From contig JAVHKY010000071.1 in NCBI GenBank assembly GCA_035079385.1, positions 560,001-624,000 of the forward strand: 64,000 nucleotides of DNA, written 5' to 3'. Source of the DNA: Aspidiotus rigidus. Lineage: Eukaryota; Arthropoda; Insecta; Hemiptera; Diaspididae. The notes under the pieces were generated by a model. That model saw only the letters and a list, made by a program, of their open reading frames with translations, was not told where the DNA came from and made no database searches. Below, in pieces: positions 23,390-36,328 of this stretch. Position numbers and translations under genes: made by a program. The number at the start of each line of letters is the position of its first letter. Position 1 is the stretch's first letter.

Positions 23390-25510
23390 GTCAATTATTC
23401 GTCGAAAAAATTGTTGGTGCCCATCTTTAGATTGAGACTATAACTTATCTAAGTCTCGAAAAAACCCATCCGGTAGTTTTGGAGGAGATCCGCGGAAAAA
23501 AAATTTTCGTCAGCGTAAATATAGGCCTACATGAAAAAAAAAAAACTGATTTTTTTCATGCTGAAAGTAATAAAGGGCCTCCAAAGCATCGAGAAAGTTG
23601 ACTGCTTCTTCCCCCGTGTCAATCTTGCAACAGATGTAATACCGCACTTTTCGAGCTAGAAAAGTCGGTAAAAATAAAAAACCTCTACAATCATTTTTTC
23701 ATCTTAGCCTAGTATTAGTCTAGTACTCGTATACTGTATATTGGGCTGAGTGGTTCAATTCTTCATCACTTCCGATTCCTGGCATCCCTTGAAGCTATGT
23801 CCAGCTGCTATTCCTCTCGTGCACTCATGAATTGTATTCACGCTATCATATCACCATTTTCTATGCATACTCCATCCCAAGATTCTTCATCTGGAAATCC
23901 AGCTACAAGGAGATCCCGAAAAACTAAAAAAATTGATGTCGAAGCCAAAGAAGCAGTCAACCCCTCATTCCTTCCCTCACGCTTCAACATTTCCAAACGT
24001 ATTAACAAAATACCTCACTTTTCTATCTAGAAAAGTCGGTAAAAATATCTAGCACTCGAGCCTGGTTCACTCGTTAGTCTAACCTCAAATCTCACTCAAA
24101 AAAGCCAGTCCAAATTGAAAATAATCTTTCCATCTCCTGAGACACCTCCAATAAACTATGAACCACTATCAATTATGTACACATACATGAAAAAGTAACG
24201 AATAAATCAATTATTGATTGAATGGTCGGGTAGAAAAAGGGCCTTAGCACGATTTAGGGCCCTTTTTCGATTATTAGTGATTTAAGTTCAGCACTCTCTC
24301 CTTTTCATCTGGTAAAAATTTTAATTCATTCTGATGACTATAGAGTACGTAAAACTATGTTGAGGTGGAGCGTCAACTGTGCTTGAACTCTCATAGGCAG
24401 TTGTAGGATGGCTGCTCTCAAACTTTGCCTCTAGATTATCCTAAAGAACATTGAAAATCGATACAGATGGCATCGTGTCTATTTAGAAAGCCTTCAATTC
24501 ATTTCCTATGCCTATTTATAGCCAAGATGATGAACTTTGACCCTCTGAGAAACTTACTTTTTCGAGGATTTTATACTCAAAAATACTTATTATTACTGCA
24601 GCATAATCCTTGCAAATATGGGTATTGGCTTGAAATACATTCATTTATTATTATTACTCTTGACAAGATCCAAAAAGTTACTAGAACGCGTAAAAAGTCG
24701 ATAATTGCAAAAAGGGCCTTAATTGCGCCGACTATAACGCGCTCTACAGGCAACTCAGGAACTTTCTAACGTTCTAATTTTCAGTGATTTTGTAGATCGG
24801 ATATTCATTTACAATCCTACCAAGTTTCATGACGTTTGGGTCTTTCCTTATGGCATTTCTATGAATCTGAACTTTCAAATGCGTTTTTCTCGAAAACTAC
24901 TTTTTGTGTTAAAGCCCTTTTTCTACCCGACCATTCAATTAAGAGTGAAATCACCCAGGTAGTCTCGCAACAGCACACTTGATGAAGATTAAAAAATTGT
25001 ACTTAATCATTCAAATTCAAGGTTTTCACTATCGAGTATGACTAATAAAATGAACAACTCTCCATTGCCACTATCCGTTCAAAAGCAAATTTAACACAAC
25101 AAATAAAATTTGACAAAACAAAATTCAAGGCTCTAGGGGCTGTGGGAAACAAGATACAAGGGTACTAAATGTGAATGAAATATCATCGAAAATAAAATTC
25201 AATGAACCCTTCGGCAAGAATGAACCAAGAATAAACCTGTCGAATGATAAAATGTTCTTCATCACATAACAAAAGTGGTAAAAGGATAGGAAAATCCGCT
25301 TCTTGTAACGTAAGCAGCTACTCGCAGCTATTTGTAAGCAACTACTCGTAGTAGTGACAAATTTTTCGAAAAAATGAAAATTTCTCGAGAACTACTCATC
25401 CGATCCTTAAAAAAATTGCAGGTGCATATCTTCAGATATAATACTACAATATGGCCAAGTTATAAAAAAATCTATCGGGTAGTTTCGGAGGAGTTCCACG
25501 AACAATAAAA
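23390..25510. repeat. Dispersed repeat copy, inverse of 50.86-52.76 kb
   Basis: Apart from a nested element at 24220-24936, this block matches the reverse complement of 50860-52760 in colinear fashion. Shared words include CCATCCCAAGATTCTTCATC, CAGCTGCTATTCCTC and CCTAGAGC. A third partial copy lies at about 53.28-54.88 kb. The frame at 23797-24030 (SSCYSSRALMNCIHAIIS) recurs in each copy in varying states of decay, so it could derive from a transposon protein on one strand or the other; I cannot name it. Confidence 0.75.
24220..24936. mobile_element. Nested DNA transposon with TIRs (~717 bp)
   Basis: GAATGGTCGGGTAGAAAAAG at the left is inverted at the right (CTTTTTCTACCCGACCATTC). The related copies at ~51.46 and ~54.31 kb have only the short uninterrupted ATTAATTAAG context, so they act as empty sites. 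The interior frame at 24467-24769 is not recognisable as a transposase, so the element is probably non-autonomous. An AATT-like target duplication is plausible but ambiguous because the site is AT-rich. Confidence 0.7.
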
Positions 25511-25519
25511 TCTTTTATA

Positions 25520-26489
25520 TCTAATATATAAAGCAGAAAGTTTGTCCGTCCGTCCGTCCGTCCGTCCGTCCGTCCTCCTGTCCGTTTATAACTCGAGAAC
25601 TACTGGGCCGATCGCTTTCAAACTTTCAGGATATATTGTCCTCATCCCAGAGCAGCACATAGACTCATAAAAATAAAAATTTGACGGGCAGGTGCTGAGT
25701 AATTTCAAAAAAGGGCGAAAACAATGACTTTTTTCAATATAAAAAAACGTGGTCGTGTAGCTTGCCATGTACGTTAGACCTACGCGCGTTGAGTGGCGCA
25801 GTTTCGAGAATTGAATTATTGTGATAACTCGAGTATAACTCATTTTTATGAAAAATTGAAGAGAACAAAAATTGTAGCCCCTGTAATTTCCTTTCGAATG
25901 AGCCCGGTTCCAGATTTTTAGGAGGAAATTTTGTGACTACAGTATTCGCTGTACTTCCATACTAAGCAAGTTATTTTATTCACAGTTTTAAAAACACCTA
26001 CATAAAGGATTTTACATCCGGTATCTCATACAAGAACCAATGTCTAGACACGGTGCGCACTGCGTATGGGCTAGCGGAAATGACCCTTTTTTTTACCTGT
26101 TGTCCGTGTGTTTTATTAGGGACTGGCAAAATGTCAATGGATTTGTCTGTATTCTGCTGCGATACAGGCTTCACGCGTTAAGTCAGCTCTCAAGTGAATT
26201 AGTGTGTAAAAAATTTAATTTGGTGATTTTATTTTTGTGCGACTCGGAACTTTGATATATTTTTATAAGTACAGTCGCAGTTTTTGGTGTCTATTTTCTT
26301 ATTTTTGAACTGAATAGTTGTGAATTTTGCAAAACTCTTTCCACTGTTTCTTTTTTAAAAATTCATCTGAATTCCAAGATACCTACAAAACACACATACC
26401 TACAAGATACAGATACCTATAAAACACAGATATCTACTCAACACACAGCTAGCGGTCAGGCGCGCCGGAGGCGCGTCGCCAACCGCTAG
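25520..26489 (+). mobile_element. Non-autonomous Helitron (~970 bp)
   Basis: The 5' end is TCTAATATATAAAGC preceded by A. The 3' end is CTAG followed by T, 11 nt after a perfect 6-bp hairpin (CGCGCC GGA GGCGCG). An outer pairing CTAGCGGT/ACCGCTAG brackets the hairpin. A-T insertion with 5' TC and 3' CTRR after a hairpin is the Helitron signature. A (TCCG)n tract lies just inside the 5' end at about 25545. No Rep/helicase frame is present, so it relies on an autonomous partner. Confidence 0.75.
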
Positions 26490-26516
26490 TATATTATATC
26501 TTATAATTAATTACAC

Positions 26517-26578
26517 TAAAACGACCGTGAATTGCGATTTAATTACTTATACAAACGAAATTCACACAGGTCGTTTCG
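26517..26578. repeat. Short inverted repeat
   Basis: AAACGACCGTGAATT is inverted at the right as AATTCACACAGGTCGTTT. It lies just outside the Helitron 3' end. Confidence 0.55.
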
Positions 26579-26819
26579 TGATAGCGAAACGAACATCATA
26601 TAAGACGTGCAAGCGTCTGAACAAAACTACAAGTATAAGTACAAACAGATCAATAAAATAAACCCATCGGTAAAACAGATGATAGCGAACATCGAGCGTC
26701 CCTCGCCTTACCGGACGGGACCTACCGGTGACCGGTCCGATTAGGGAAACAATAATGCCCATTCTAACGTATCTCCAACTTAAAGACCAATATGAAAGAG
26801 AGAATGGTATATCATTCTT

Positions 26820-26962
26820 ACATATATGGAAACCTGAAATATTTTTATGCTAGTTGTGATCTAGGACCTCTAAAACGTCGAGAAAGTTCATTGCCCCCGT
26901 CCCCCATCCACCTTGCTACGGGTGTAATACCTCACTTTTCTAGTTAGAAAAGTCGGTAAAAA
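26820..26962. repeat. Copy of the CTTTTCTAG-palindrome repeat
   Basis: The sequence CTCACTTTTCTAGTTAGAAA AGTCGGTAAAAA with the upstream GCTACGGGTGTAATAC and CGTCGAGAAAGTTCA words matches repeat ends at 23.56-23.68 kb and 52.03-52.14 kb (inverse). Confidence 0.7.
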
Positions 26963-27049
26963 CGGATACAAGGAATACAAACACGAAAATACAGGACAAT
27001 GAATCACACATATCTTTTGAACAGAGTCGAATAATACAATTTTAAATTA

Positions 27050-27375
27050 CCGAATACTGTAATACAATTTTGAATTATCGCAGTCCGTTTTGAAATGCAC
27101 AGCTTTATCATGAGTCATAATTTCCACGATTTTTCGGATCTTTCTCTTTTTGTTATTATCTACCTACATGAGCTAAAATGGAGGGTTTATCGTAATCAAA
27201 TTTATTTTTCAATATTTTAGAGTAGCAAGCCAGAGCAGTATGATCGTTTTCATTTTTTTGGTCGTATCTATGTTGAGCCAGTATTTTCTCCAAAAGTTGA
27301 CAAGTCCCTCCCCCATAGACACTGGGGCAATCCGAACAAGGTATATAATATAAAATAGCGGCTAATATACAACAT
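27050..27375 (-). pseudogene. Penelope-like element, GIY-YIG domain fragment
   Basis: On the minus strand the sequence reads YYIPCSDCPSVYGGGTCQLL and then KNENDHTALACY. This matches the GIY-YIG endonuclease of Penelope-like retroelements (ILY for GIY, VYGGG for YIG, Cys pair between). A frameshift near 27165 moves the C-terminal part to another frame, and stops are present. It is a decayed copy, tail to tail with the plus-strand copy that follows, and belongs to a different lineage (CSDC motif, different linker). Confidence 0.6.
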
Positions 27376-27416
27376 CCAAGTTTTTGTCTTTTGTCTTTTA
27401 TTGTGAGTACTTCTTA

Positions 27417-28055
27417 CTCACAATAAAACACCTGGCTAGAGTGAATGGGGTCAATGTCGACGTTGATGTGATGGTTCGGAGGAAAGTTACAAGAAGCATT
27501 CTTGATTCCACCACCTGCCTCCCCCGAGACATGATCCGTGATCGCCGGTTGCGTTGGATCAGTCTCCCTTTTCTGGGGAAGTTCTCCCTCCAATTGGGTC
27601 GGGCACTCTGCTCGTTTAGCTTCAGACCCGCGTTCTACAACCCTACAACAGTTAAGGGGTTGTTTGTGAGACTGAAGGACCCCATACCCGTTGATGAGAG
27701 GAGTGGTGTTTATAAGTTGGAATGTGGGGATTGTGGAGGCTTTTATATTGGTGAGACCAGCCGCCAAATGAAAGTTAGAGTAGCTGAACACCTGAAGTCT
27801 TGGGAGAAGGGACGCTTAGGGGAGTCAGCTTTTGCTGATCATTTGATAAACAGTGGCCACAGCTTCCGTGAGGGATCCGAAAAGCTCCTCCATAAGGAGA
27901 ATTTGTATCGAAAAGGCATCGCCCTCGAGTATAGAGGGATAATGCGTCATCGCAACACTGACGGTATCACTGTACTCAACTCGTTCATTCCGGAAGATGG
28001 CCTGATCGAACTGGTCTGTGATTCACACCGTGATTTCTCGTTTAGCCAATCTTAA
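27417..28055 (+). pseudogene. Penelope-like element, thumb and GIY-YIG C-terminal part
   Basis: The open frame begins inside a longer protein (HLARVNGVNVDVDVM), continues through the RT-thumb/linker (STTCLPRDM, LPFLGKF, FRPAFYNPTTVKGLF) and ends with a GIY-YIG nuclease. GVYKLECGDCGGFYIGE carries the GIY and YIG motifs, SRQMKVRVAEH the catalytic Arg, and ALEYRGIMRHRN the Glu and Asn region. The nuclease cuts target DNA for retrotransposition. The RT core is missing, so the copy is 5'-truncated, but the remaining ~210 codons are intact and end naturally at TAA. It may be a relatively young fragment. Confidence 0.75.
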
Positions 28056-28198
28056 TACCTTGTTCTTCTCCTCCGTTCGTCAGTTGCTTTCATTTCAGGC
28101 TTGAAAATGGTTTATTAACCTAAAGCGCCCGTCGTTTGTATTTTCTGCGATTTGCAAGGTTTACTCTCCATTTGGAGTATTCGTCTTTTTCGCGTTTA

Positions 28199-29880
28199 TT
28201 ATGGATAGCCGTAACTTAGAGGAACGGATTCGTTTAAATAATAATCGCCCTTGAAAGAGAGACGGGGGCGTATGAGCGTGCACGCACGCCCAAAGTGGTC
28301 CCAGAAAAACCGCACCTCCGGCACCAGTATCCGCCCCTTAGGGCATTGCGTCGGTAGTCGAGAGGGCTCGAATTGAGAGTAGCCTGGCTCCATTTCTCCT
28401 GGGGTTCCGCGCGCTGTGCAATGTCCGTCAATGAGGCTACTACAGGGGTCTACCCTACTGACTGAGGGAGTTCTAAGCACTCAACCTGGAATTCAGATAG
28501 TCCTGTACCGTGAACGCACGCGTATCAACTCCTCCACCAGAGCTTTCAGTCACCACTGGGAACTCACTAGGAGCTCGCCAGCAATTTTTCGCGACTCTGG
28601 CTTCTCAGGCGGGGGTTTGTTCCTCCTTCTCTTCTTCTTCTGGGTTGTCTTGTGGGCCCTTTTTTTTTTTTTTTCTTCTGTGGGGTGCTCTCTCCCGAGC
28701 GCCCTGTATGTGGCGGTACTGGTGAACGTGGCTCTACATCTGCCACTCCCATTCCGCGTTAATTTTCTTCTTCATTACCTTAGCGGCAAATGTAGAAACA
28801 TAGTTCCATGCCTGCGTTGTTCTGAGCATGCATGGAACCAGATTACCTGGGGTGAGTTATTCATCTTCCCCGATCTCAGCAAGAGACCGTTTTAGCTCAC
28901 CCCGCTCACGTCTCCACGCCTCACACTTGAAGATGGTGTGTTGTGGGTCATCATTCCGCTCCTGACAGTGTGAACACGACGGTTGCTCAACTTTCCCCAT
29001 TTTGTGTAGGTACTTGTTGAAGCACCCATGGGCACTCATCATTTGTGTGAGATGAAAGTTCAACTGGCCATGGTCTCGGTCCATCCACTGGTCAAGATCA
29101 CGTATTAGCACGCGGGTCCACTCACCCTTTCCTGTTTGTGCGAGTTGCTCTTTTCATTTGGCAAGCAAGGAGCGCCTGGCCTCCTGCTTGACCCGCAAGG
29201 CTTGATTGATGGTCCTTGTCTTCTTCTTTGCCTCGAACACCGCTGCTCGCTCTTCCGCAAGCAGCTCAATTGGCGGCGTTCGTGCTAATACGCAAAGAGC
29301 ATCCGTTGACACAGTGCGGTAGGCACTAACACACCTAAGCGCAGCTCTTCGTTGGATTTTTTCCATTTCTTTTCGTCTATATGCAATCTTCATGGAGTCG
29401 GCCCAGACTGGGGCTCCATAAAAGAGGACCGACATTGCTACACTCATATAGAGTCTTCTTACAGCTTCTCTAGGTCCTCCCTGGTTCGACATTAGGTGGG
29501 ACAACCGTGTCACCACCCTGGCAGCTTTCTCCGCCACCATCTTGAAGCGGTGACGGAAGCTTAGCTTACTGTCGAACCAGAGCCCCAGGTACTGTAGTAC
29601 TATTTTAGTCTCAATAGCCACACCTTGCAGGCAAAAGGTGGGTGGATTAAACTTTCGACGGATCGTGAATATATTGGCCTCCGTCTTTTCTACTGCCAAG
29701 CTTAATCCGGCCGACTCGATCCAACGGGTCACAGCCTCTAGCGCCTGGTTCACCTTGGTCTCCACCTCGGCAACAGTGTCGGCAGAGCCAACTACCAGTG
29801 TATCGTCGGCATAGCATATAAGCTGTACCCCTGGTGGTAGGGAGGACGAGGTACCATCAACTTGGTGGAATTGCACGCTA
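28199..29880 (-). mobile_element. 5'-truncated R1-type LINE
   Basis: This minus-strand non-LTR retrotransposon fragment holds the end of RT and the C-terminal zinc knuckle (28857-29880), then probable 3' UTR down to about 28200. It is cut at about 29875 by the Dong-type element on the other strand. No poly(A) is evident at the 3' border, which fits R1-like 3' ends but leaves the boundary uncertain. Confidence 0.6.
28857..29880 (-). pseudogene. LINE RT C-terminal half plus CCHC knuckle
   Basis: Read on the minus strand: the RT motif C catalytic box YADDTLVVGS, the following thumb region (SAGLSLAVEKTE, LQYLGLWFDSKLSF, VLFYGAPVWADS), and a C-terminal knuckle in which CSHC...H....C has exact C-x2-C-x8-H-x4-C spacing. 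Both parts share one frame, interrupted by a single TGA at about 29154. The PVWADS and YLG.W.D motifs point to the R1/LOA group of insect LINEs, which encode target-primed reverse transcription. Upstream RT motifs, ORF1 and the endonuclease are missing. The first ~10 residues of the open frame (beyond ~29880) come from the neighbouring element. Confidence 0.7.
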
Positions 29881-30820
29881 AACAGATTAACAACCTTCGG
29901 AGATACTTCTATGAAAAAAGACAAACCTCAAAAATGCACGACACCATTGTTAGAGCGGATAAAAAACACACCCCGGTAAATTTAGCTAATGGAGAGAATG
30001 AAGCAACAAGTACGACCAAACAGAGGGTAACAAGGTGGAAAGAGAAGAGCCTACACGGCCGATACCCTGCGGAGTTGGAAAAAGAAAACATAGACAAACA
30101 GAGCTCTTTACTGTGGCTTAAAAAGGGATATTTATTCCCTGAGACGGAAGGATTCATTATGGCGATACAGGACCAGGTAATTAAAACGAGGAATTACCGA
30201 AAGTTTAATCTCCGTGAACCTGAGGCAGAAGACAACCGATGCAGGATTTGTGGGAAGAAGCCCGAAACAATACAGCATCTTACTGCCGGCTATGAAGTAC
30301 AGGCACCAATCCAATACAAAGAAAGGCATGATAATGTTGCCAAAGTGGTACACAGCGTACTGGCCAAACAATACGGGTTGAACAAAAAAGTTCAAAAATA
30401 TTATGAGTACGAGCCGAATAAAGTCCTTGAAAACGATGAGTACACGATGTACTGGGACAGAACACTGCTGACACATAAGACTATAGCGCATAATCGTCCT
30501 GACATCACAATAATTAATAAGAAAGATAGGAAAGTCAGGTTAATTGACATAGCAGTGGTCAGCAAAACGAACATAAAGAAAACGATCGATGAAAAACGAA
30601 AAAAATACGTCAAACTGAAAAAAGCAATACAGATGCAATGGGCCGTAAAGTCAGTTCAAATTATGCCGATCGTCCTCTCAATTACCTGAATAATCCCATA
30701 CAGCACAAGTCATGGGATTAAAGAGCTAGTGAAGGAGAGGTACTGGCAGGAGAAGACTTTAGAGGAAGCCCAGAAGGCAGTATTATTAGCTACTGCTGCA
30801 ATGGTCAGGCGGGTACTAGC
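29865..30820 (+). pseudogene. R4/Dong-type LINE C-terminal region (restriction-like nuclease)
   Basis: The frame reads through post-RT helices (KSLHGRYPAELEKE, WLKKGYLFPETEGF, AIQDQVIKTRNY), a CRICGKKPETIQHL zinc motif and a restriction-like endonuclease core (HNRPDITIINKK, VRLIDIAVV, then EKRKKYVKLKK). This order is characteristic of early-branching LINEs such as R2, R4 and Dong. The last zinc ligand, normally Cys, is Tyr (AGYEVQ). A TGA at 30687 interrupts the frame, which then continues in frame (STSHGIKELVKERYW) to about 30820. RT is absent. The element ends in (TAA)n, matching the known preference of Dong for TAA repeats. The frame's GTG start at 29862 is not a true start. Confidence 0.7.
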
Positions 30821-30907
30821 GGGATAGGCTAAACAATATGGAACCTTTGTCATTGTAAGACACGTCCCATATTGTAAATTACGGGGAGAAAGTCCCTTGT
30901 GGAGGAG

Positions 30908-32650
<1,743 letters not shown>

Positions 32651-33200
32651 TACTATGTTCTTACGTCGAATTAGATTTCAAATTCCATCAGGCTTTTGAA
32701 TCCCTTCGATTGTGACGTTCTACCAGTCACTGAATATCTCTTGACGCCAATAATAAAGAACAATTACAAAAACCGAGCTTTATTACTGGTACCGCAAGTA
32801 CAACACTTCTAAACACCGTTAAACTGTAACACAATCGCGTTAAAGAACGAGAACACGTTAACTATCGCTTTTAAGATTACAACTGAATCGCTCTATCGGG
32901 TTGCTGCCGGCTATTTATAGTCTCACCCTTAATTCCGGAATTCTCGAGATTTCTTCTAGAACGGCAAACAGGTTATGCAAGAGTCCTTACAATCAATCGA
33001 GCATGTTCCAGGCTGTTCACGTGCATTCGACGAACTAGTTAAGCAATAAGTGCGCTTCCTTGCGGCGTCTGCTTTTATTAAAAGTTTAGCGGCATGTGCA
33101 AGCTTGGTGCTTGCGGCTTCATTGTAGAACGCCACACTATGTTCTTACGTCGAATTAGATTTCAAATTGCATCAGGCTTTTGACTCCCTTCGGCGAACTT
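32651..33200. repeat. ~58-bp direct repeat flanking the solo LTR
   Basis: TACTATGTTCTTACGTCGAA...CCCTTCG at about 32651-32708 recurs at 33135-33193 with about three differences, one on each side of the solo LTR. It is far too long for a retroviral-type target duplication. Confidence 0.8.
32711..33136 (-). mobile_element. Solo LTR (426 bp)
   Basis: Termini are TGTGACGTTCTAC and GTAGAACGCCACA (inverse TGTGGCGTTCTAC), so the unit is bounded by TG...CA. On the minus strand it has a TATA-like box (CTATAAATAG), a following transcribed-like region and an AATAAAGCTCGG polyadenylation signal near the 3' end, in the order U3-R-U5. No internal retroviral-type genes flank it. A simple 4-6 bp target duplication is not visible because longer direct repeats flank it. 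Confidence 0.6.
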
Positions 33201-33340
33201 GTCTTGCACAAATTGTTTCAAATCAGTCGATAATCCACGGGCTGGATCGGTTAAGTGGTTGCTGTGCTCGCATTAAGCCTCAAAAAGAGAAAAGCGTTCG
33301 CTAACACTACGATAAAGCAGATGTATACAAGTAGGACATT

Positions 33341-33621
33341 CTACATTTTAAAGGTTAGGGTTTTATTCGTGTAGAGAAAATGATATAATTCAGTTCTCGC
33401 ACTACAACGGTATTCAACTTTTGTACCATCTAAACAAAAAATGTTCGTCATACACTTTTTCCTCATATGTTTTTCTCAAATAACTTCCTCAGCTCTGCAG
33501 AAGAATAGAAATCGTTCATTTTTCGCCAAACACGATTCGGTCCTCTTCTTCTTTTAGGTGAAGGTTCGTAACTTTCCTCTTCTTCCACATCGCTACCAGT
33601 AAATTCGGGAATATACGACAT
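33341..33621 (-). pseudogene. Small nuclear-type frame, possible MULE/FLYWCH N-terminus
   Basis: A 52-codon ATG frame (33621 down to 33463) has an acidic start (SDVEEEESYEPSP), a basic nuclear-localisation-like cluster (PKRRRGPNRVW) and an amphipathic end (FYSSAELRKLFE). A frame change at an A5 run (~33473) continues it as KKCMTNIFCLDGTKVEYRC to a stop at 33341. The layout (basic cluster, aromatic helix, then Cys-containing DGTK.EYRC strand) resembles the zinc-finger N-terminal part of insect MULE-type transposases. Assignment is by recall only. It could also be a small host gene with an intron at the frame change. Confidence 0.35.
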
Positions 33622-33639
33622 TACGATTGAATTAAAGAT

Positions 33640-34642
33640 TGATTATACAGAACAGAACAACAAGTAGTATAACTATAACAGCGGTAAACGTACAGTCAGT
33701 GAACTTCGTCATCACATTCAGTGGCGGATTAAGCTCCTTGATGCCTACACGCATCTACTAATATGCCGCCCTCTTTTTCTTTTTTCCCTGTTCCCCCTTT
33801 CCCCAATTTTTTTCTCTTTTTTTTATGCCGCCTTCAAAAAATTTGTCGCTCAACGCACGTGCTTAGTGTGCGTGTAGGACAATACAACACTGTTCACATT
33901 ATCATTAGTGCATGTACCAACCACGTCAACTTTTTTCAGGTTTTAACTATGACCTAAGCTCCTTGTCGTTCTTCAAAAATGATTACTAATGTACTGTTTG
34001 TATGCGCTAAAACATTGGACAATCAGTCACTGTGCGTTTTCTATCATTTGCTAATTTATCACACTCTTTTACTCTGTTTTAATTTTTCTCTCTGTTACTG
34101 TTCTAACATTCTTTTTAATGCATCCAAAAATCTATTTTACTGCTCTGTCTTACTTTTTTAATTTTCTTCTCGTTACCGTGCCAACATTTTTTTTTAATGT
34201 GCCAAAAAATCGAACCCATAATTTTATGAAGTCATAATGAGAATGGCAGTGATGGCAGCGACAAATCCCTCCCTCCCCCCCCCCCTCAAGGTGATATTGT
34301 TACTGACCTATATCAAGGCTACTCTCCTTTGTCGTGCATCTTTATTAAGGCTTCGTTGATTTTGAGTACAAAAGTATTCCTTCCAACGAAAAATATCTGA
34401 ACCTTTCTGAATACACTTCCTGGGTAAAGTTTTACCTGCACTTGCAAGAAAAATTTTTTTTGGAACTTGAATGGAAACGGAGGGGGGTTGTTGGTAAATG
34501 AATTCGTTGAATGGAAACGTGAAACATAGCAACTCTGGATTTGACTACTAAACTTGGTTGATTATCAGAATAAGTGAGTTGGAAGTTTGAAACGTGGCAA
34601 CCCTGGATTTGCCTGATTACAAAGAGCAACTTACAAGTGGAA
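33640..34642. other. AT- and T-rich intergenic DNA
   Basis: CAGTGGCGGATTAAGC at 33718 resembles a hAT terminus but I find no matching opposite end. A short repeated phrase (GAAACRTRGCAACYCTGGAT) occurs at 34517 and 34589. No gene is supported. Confidence 0.4.
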
Positions 34643-34646
34643 GACG

Positions 34647-36318
34647 TGTGATGTAACAAGGAGGGGGAGAAGTAGAGTCTCCTTCCTGATACCAACATAA
34701 ACTATAGCATTTTAAACGAATGTGTAAAACCTATCGAGACAGCAGGCTAGATCAAATGATCTTGCTTATTCCGGTGAAGCTTACATCATAGACATAGCCA
34801 ACAGGCTACCACCGACCACTCCAGAGAATACTCAAGACTCTGATCCCCAGCCTATCCGACCAGGATAGGACCGCAGAGCCAGCTCAGTCGGAAAGCGCGA
34901 GTACTCATCTGAAGGGTGGGTTAACCCGAGGCTAGACCACAGATCCAGTTTTGGTATCACTTTTTGATATCACTCAGGCTATGAGAAACTTTTCTACGTG
35001 AGGAGGCTAATGTTGTACGCTGATTGAAAACTCTACCTCTTTCCAGACTCAAGGAATAGTCTGTCGTTATCATTATTCATCCTTCCTACTTCGTGTAGAA
35101 GACAGTACGCTCTTTGGTAGCATAATAAGGTAAGATTGCGATAGCTTGACTCCGTACACACACGATAAGAATCGTATGTGTGCAACAAAACAAAACAAAA
35201 CTACGAGGATTGGAAATCCAATCATACGGGCCTAAAAGGGACGAGACTATGGGACTGCTATAAATTTAGAAAAGAAAGAAAGATCGAAAAGGAGGGATAC
35301 GTACATCTTGTTTAGGAATCGTTTGACGACGTTCGATATACTACGAAACGCTAGTAAGTCTTAGCTAGACCAAAGATCGAATAACTGCTCAACGAGCGAG
35401 AAAGAAGAAAATACAAGAGACATTTTACACATAAACACAAAATTTTATTCGATAACTCAACGATACGTAATTCGAAAGAAAAGTAACGATTCGCTTTTCA
35501 GTCGATGTACCGTCAACCAGTGATCTGAAAAATAAAATTAAAGTGCAAGATAGCTACTTATTTCGATGGTACACGCTATCATCTCGTCTATTCGTCTCGA
35601 TTCACAGCTTTCTGGCAGTTGTCGATATTTAAGCAGTGCAGAACGTGCATTACGCTCAGGGATACTCGATTTCATCTAATTTGTTGACCCACGATGATCT
35701 GAGCGCTGCTGGATCAAGATGTGTTTTTCTTGAAGCCGATGAAAATTTATACTGAACGCGGTCACGACTCGCGAACAGTCTCAAATACATTCATTAAGAA
35801 GGCCGGATCGACGGCAGTTTAATTGAATGAACACTATTCGACATATCCGATAGCTATGTGCACTTATCGAAATTACCGGCACGTCGATCACAATAAAATA
35901 AACGAAAATTTGAATAAACGAAAATTTTATGTGCCTTTCGATAAAATTCTAGCTGTCGACTTTTGAGGGCATATTCGATGCCGTCTTTTCGAAGACCACG
36001 TTTTCGTGTCCCGGAATTCCACACCCCAACGCGACCGCGATGTCGACGGGCGAACTTGCCACTCACGAACCGCCAACACGGGCCGAAAGAGAACAGCCAA
36101 GATTCCCCCTCTAACGATACGATGTTCCGCTTTATCGATAAGGATTACACGAAAAACGTAAGGAGAAATTGAAAGAGAGAGAAACGGAGTGATTAGGAAA
36201 AGGTAGGAAAGTAGATATCGAGATAAAGCGTTCCATACGAATCGTCGAAGTCGACATGCGGACGAACGCGGTGCAGACACACACACCTTATCGTCTGAAA
36301 AACGGTCGTTATTTCACA
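34647..36318 (-). repeat. 3' LTR (1,672 bp)
   Basis: Begins TGTGATGTAACAAGG and ends GTTATTTCACA on the plus strand. It is the same length as the other LTR; one difference was found by eye (A in GTAGCATAATAAGG near 35123, G in the partner). On the minus strand it immediately follows the polypurine tract. An AATAAA lies on the minus strand near 35450. Frames inside (such as 35927-36286) are duplicated exactly in the other LTR and are not credited as genes. Confidence 0.95.
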
Positions 36319-36320
36319 TT

Positions 36321-36328
36321 GCCCCCTC
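36321..36328 (-). promoter_or_regulatory. Polypurine tract
   Basis: Minus-strand GAGGGGGC followed by AA lies directly against the TGTGAAATAA start of the 3' LTR. It would prime plus-strand DNA synthesis and fixes the element's orientation as minus. Confidence 0.75.

Noticed and set aside
33718..33960. hAT element starting CAGTGGCGG
   Set aside because: No matching inverted end or 8-bp duplication was found.
35854..36286. Frames of 69-119 residues, duplicated at 45225-45657
   Set aside because: They lie inside the LTRs; exact duplication only reflects the two LTRs, and none has a recognisable domain.
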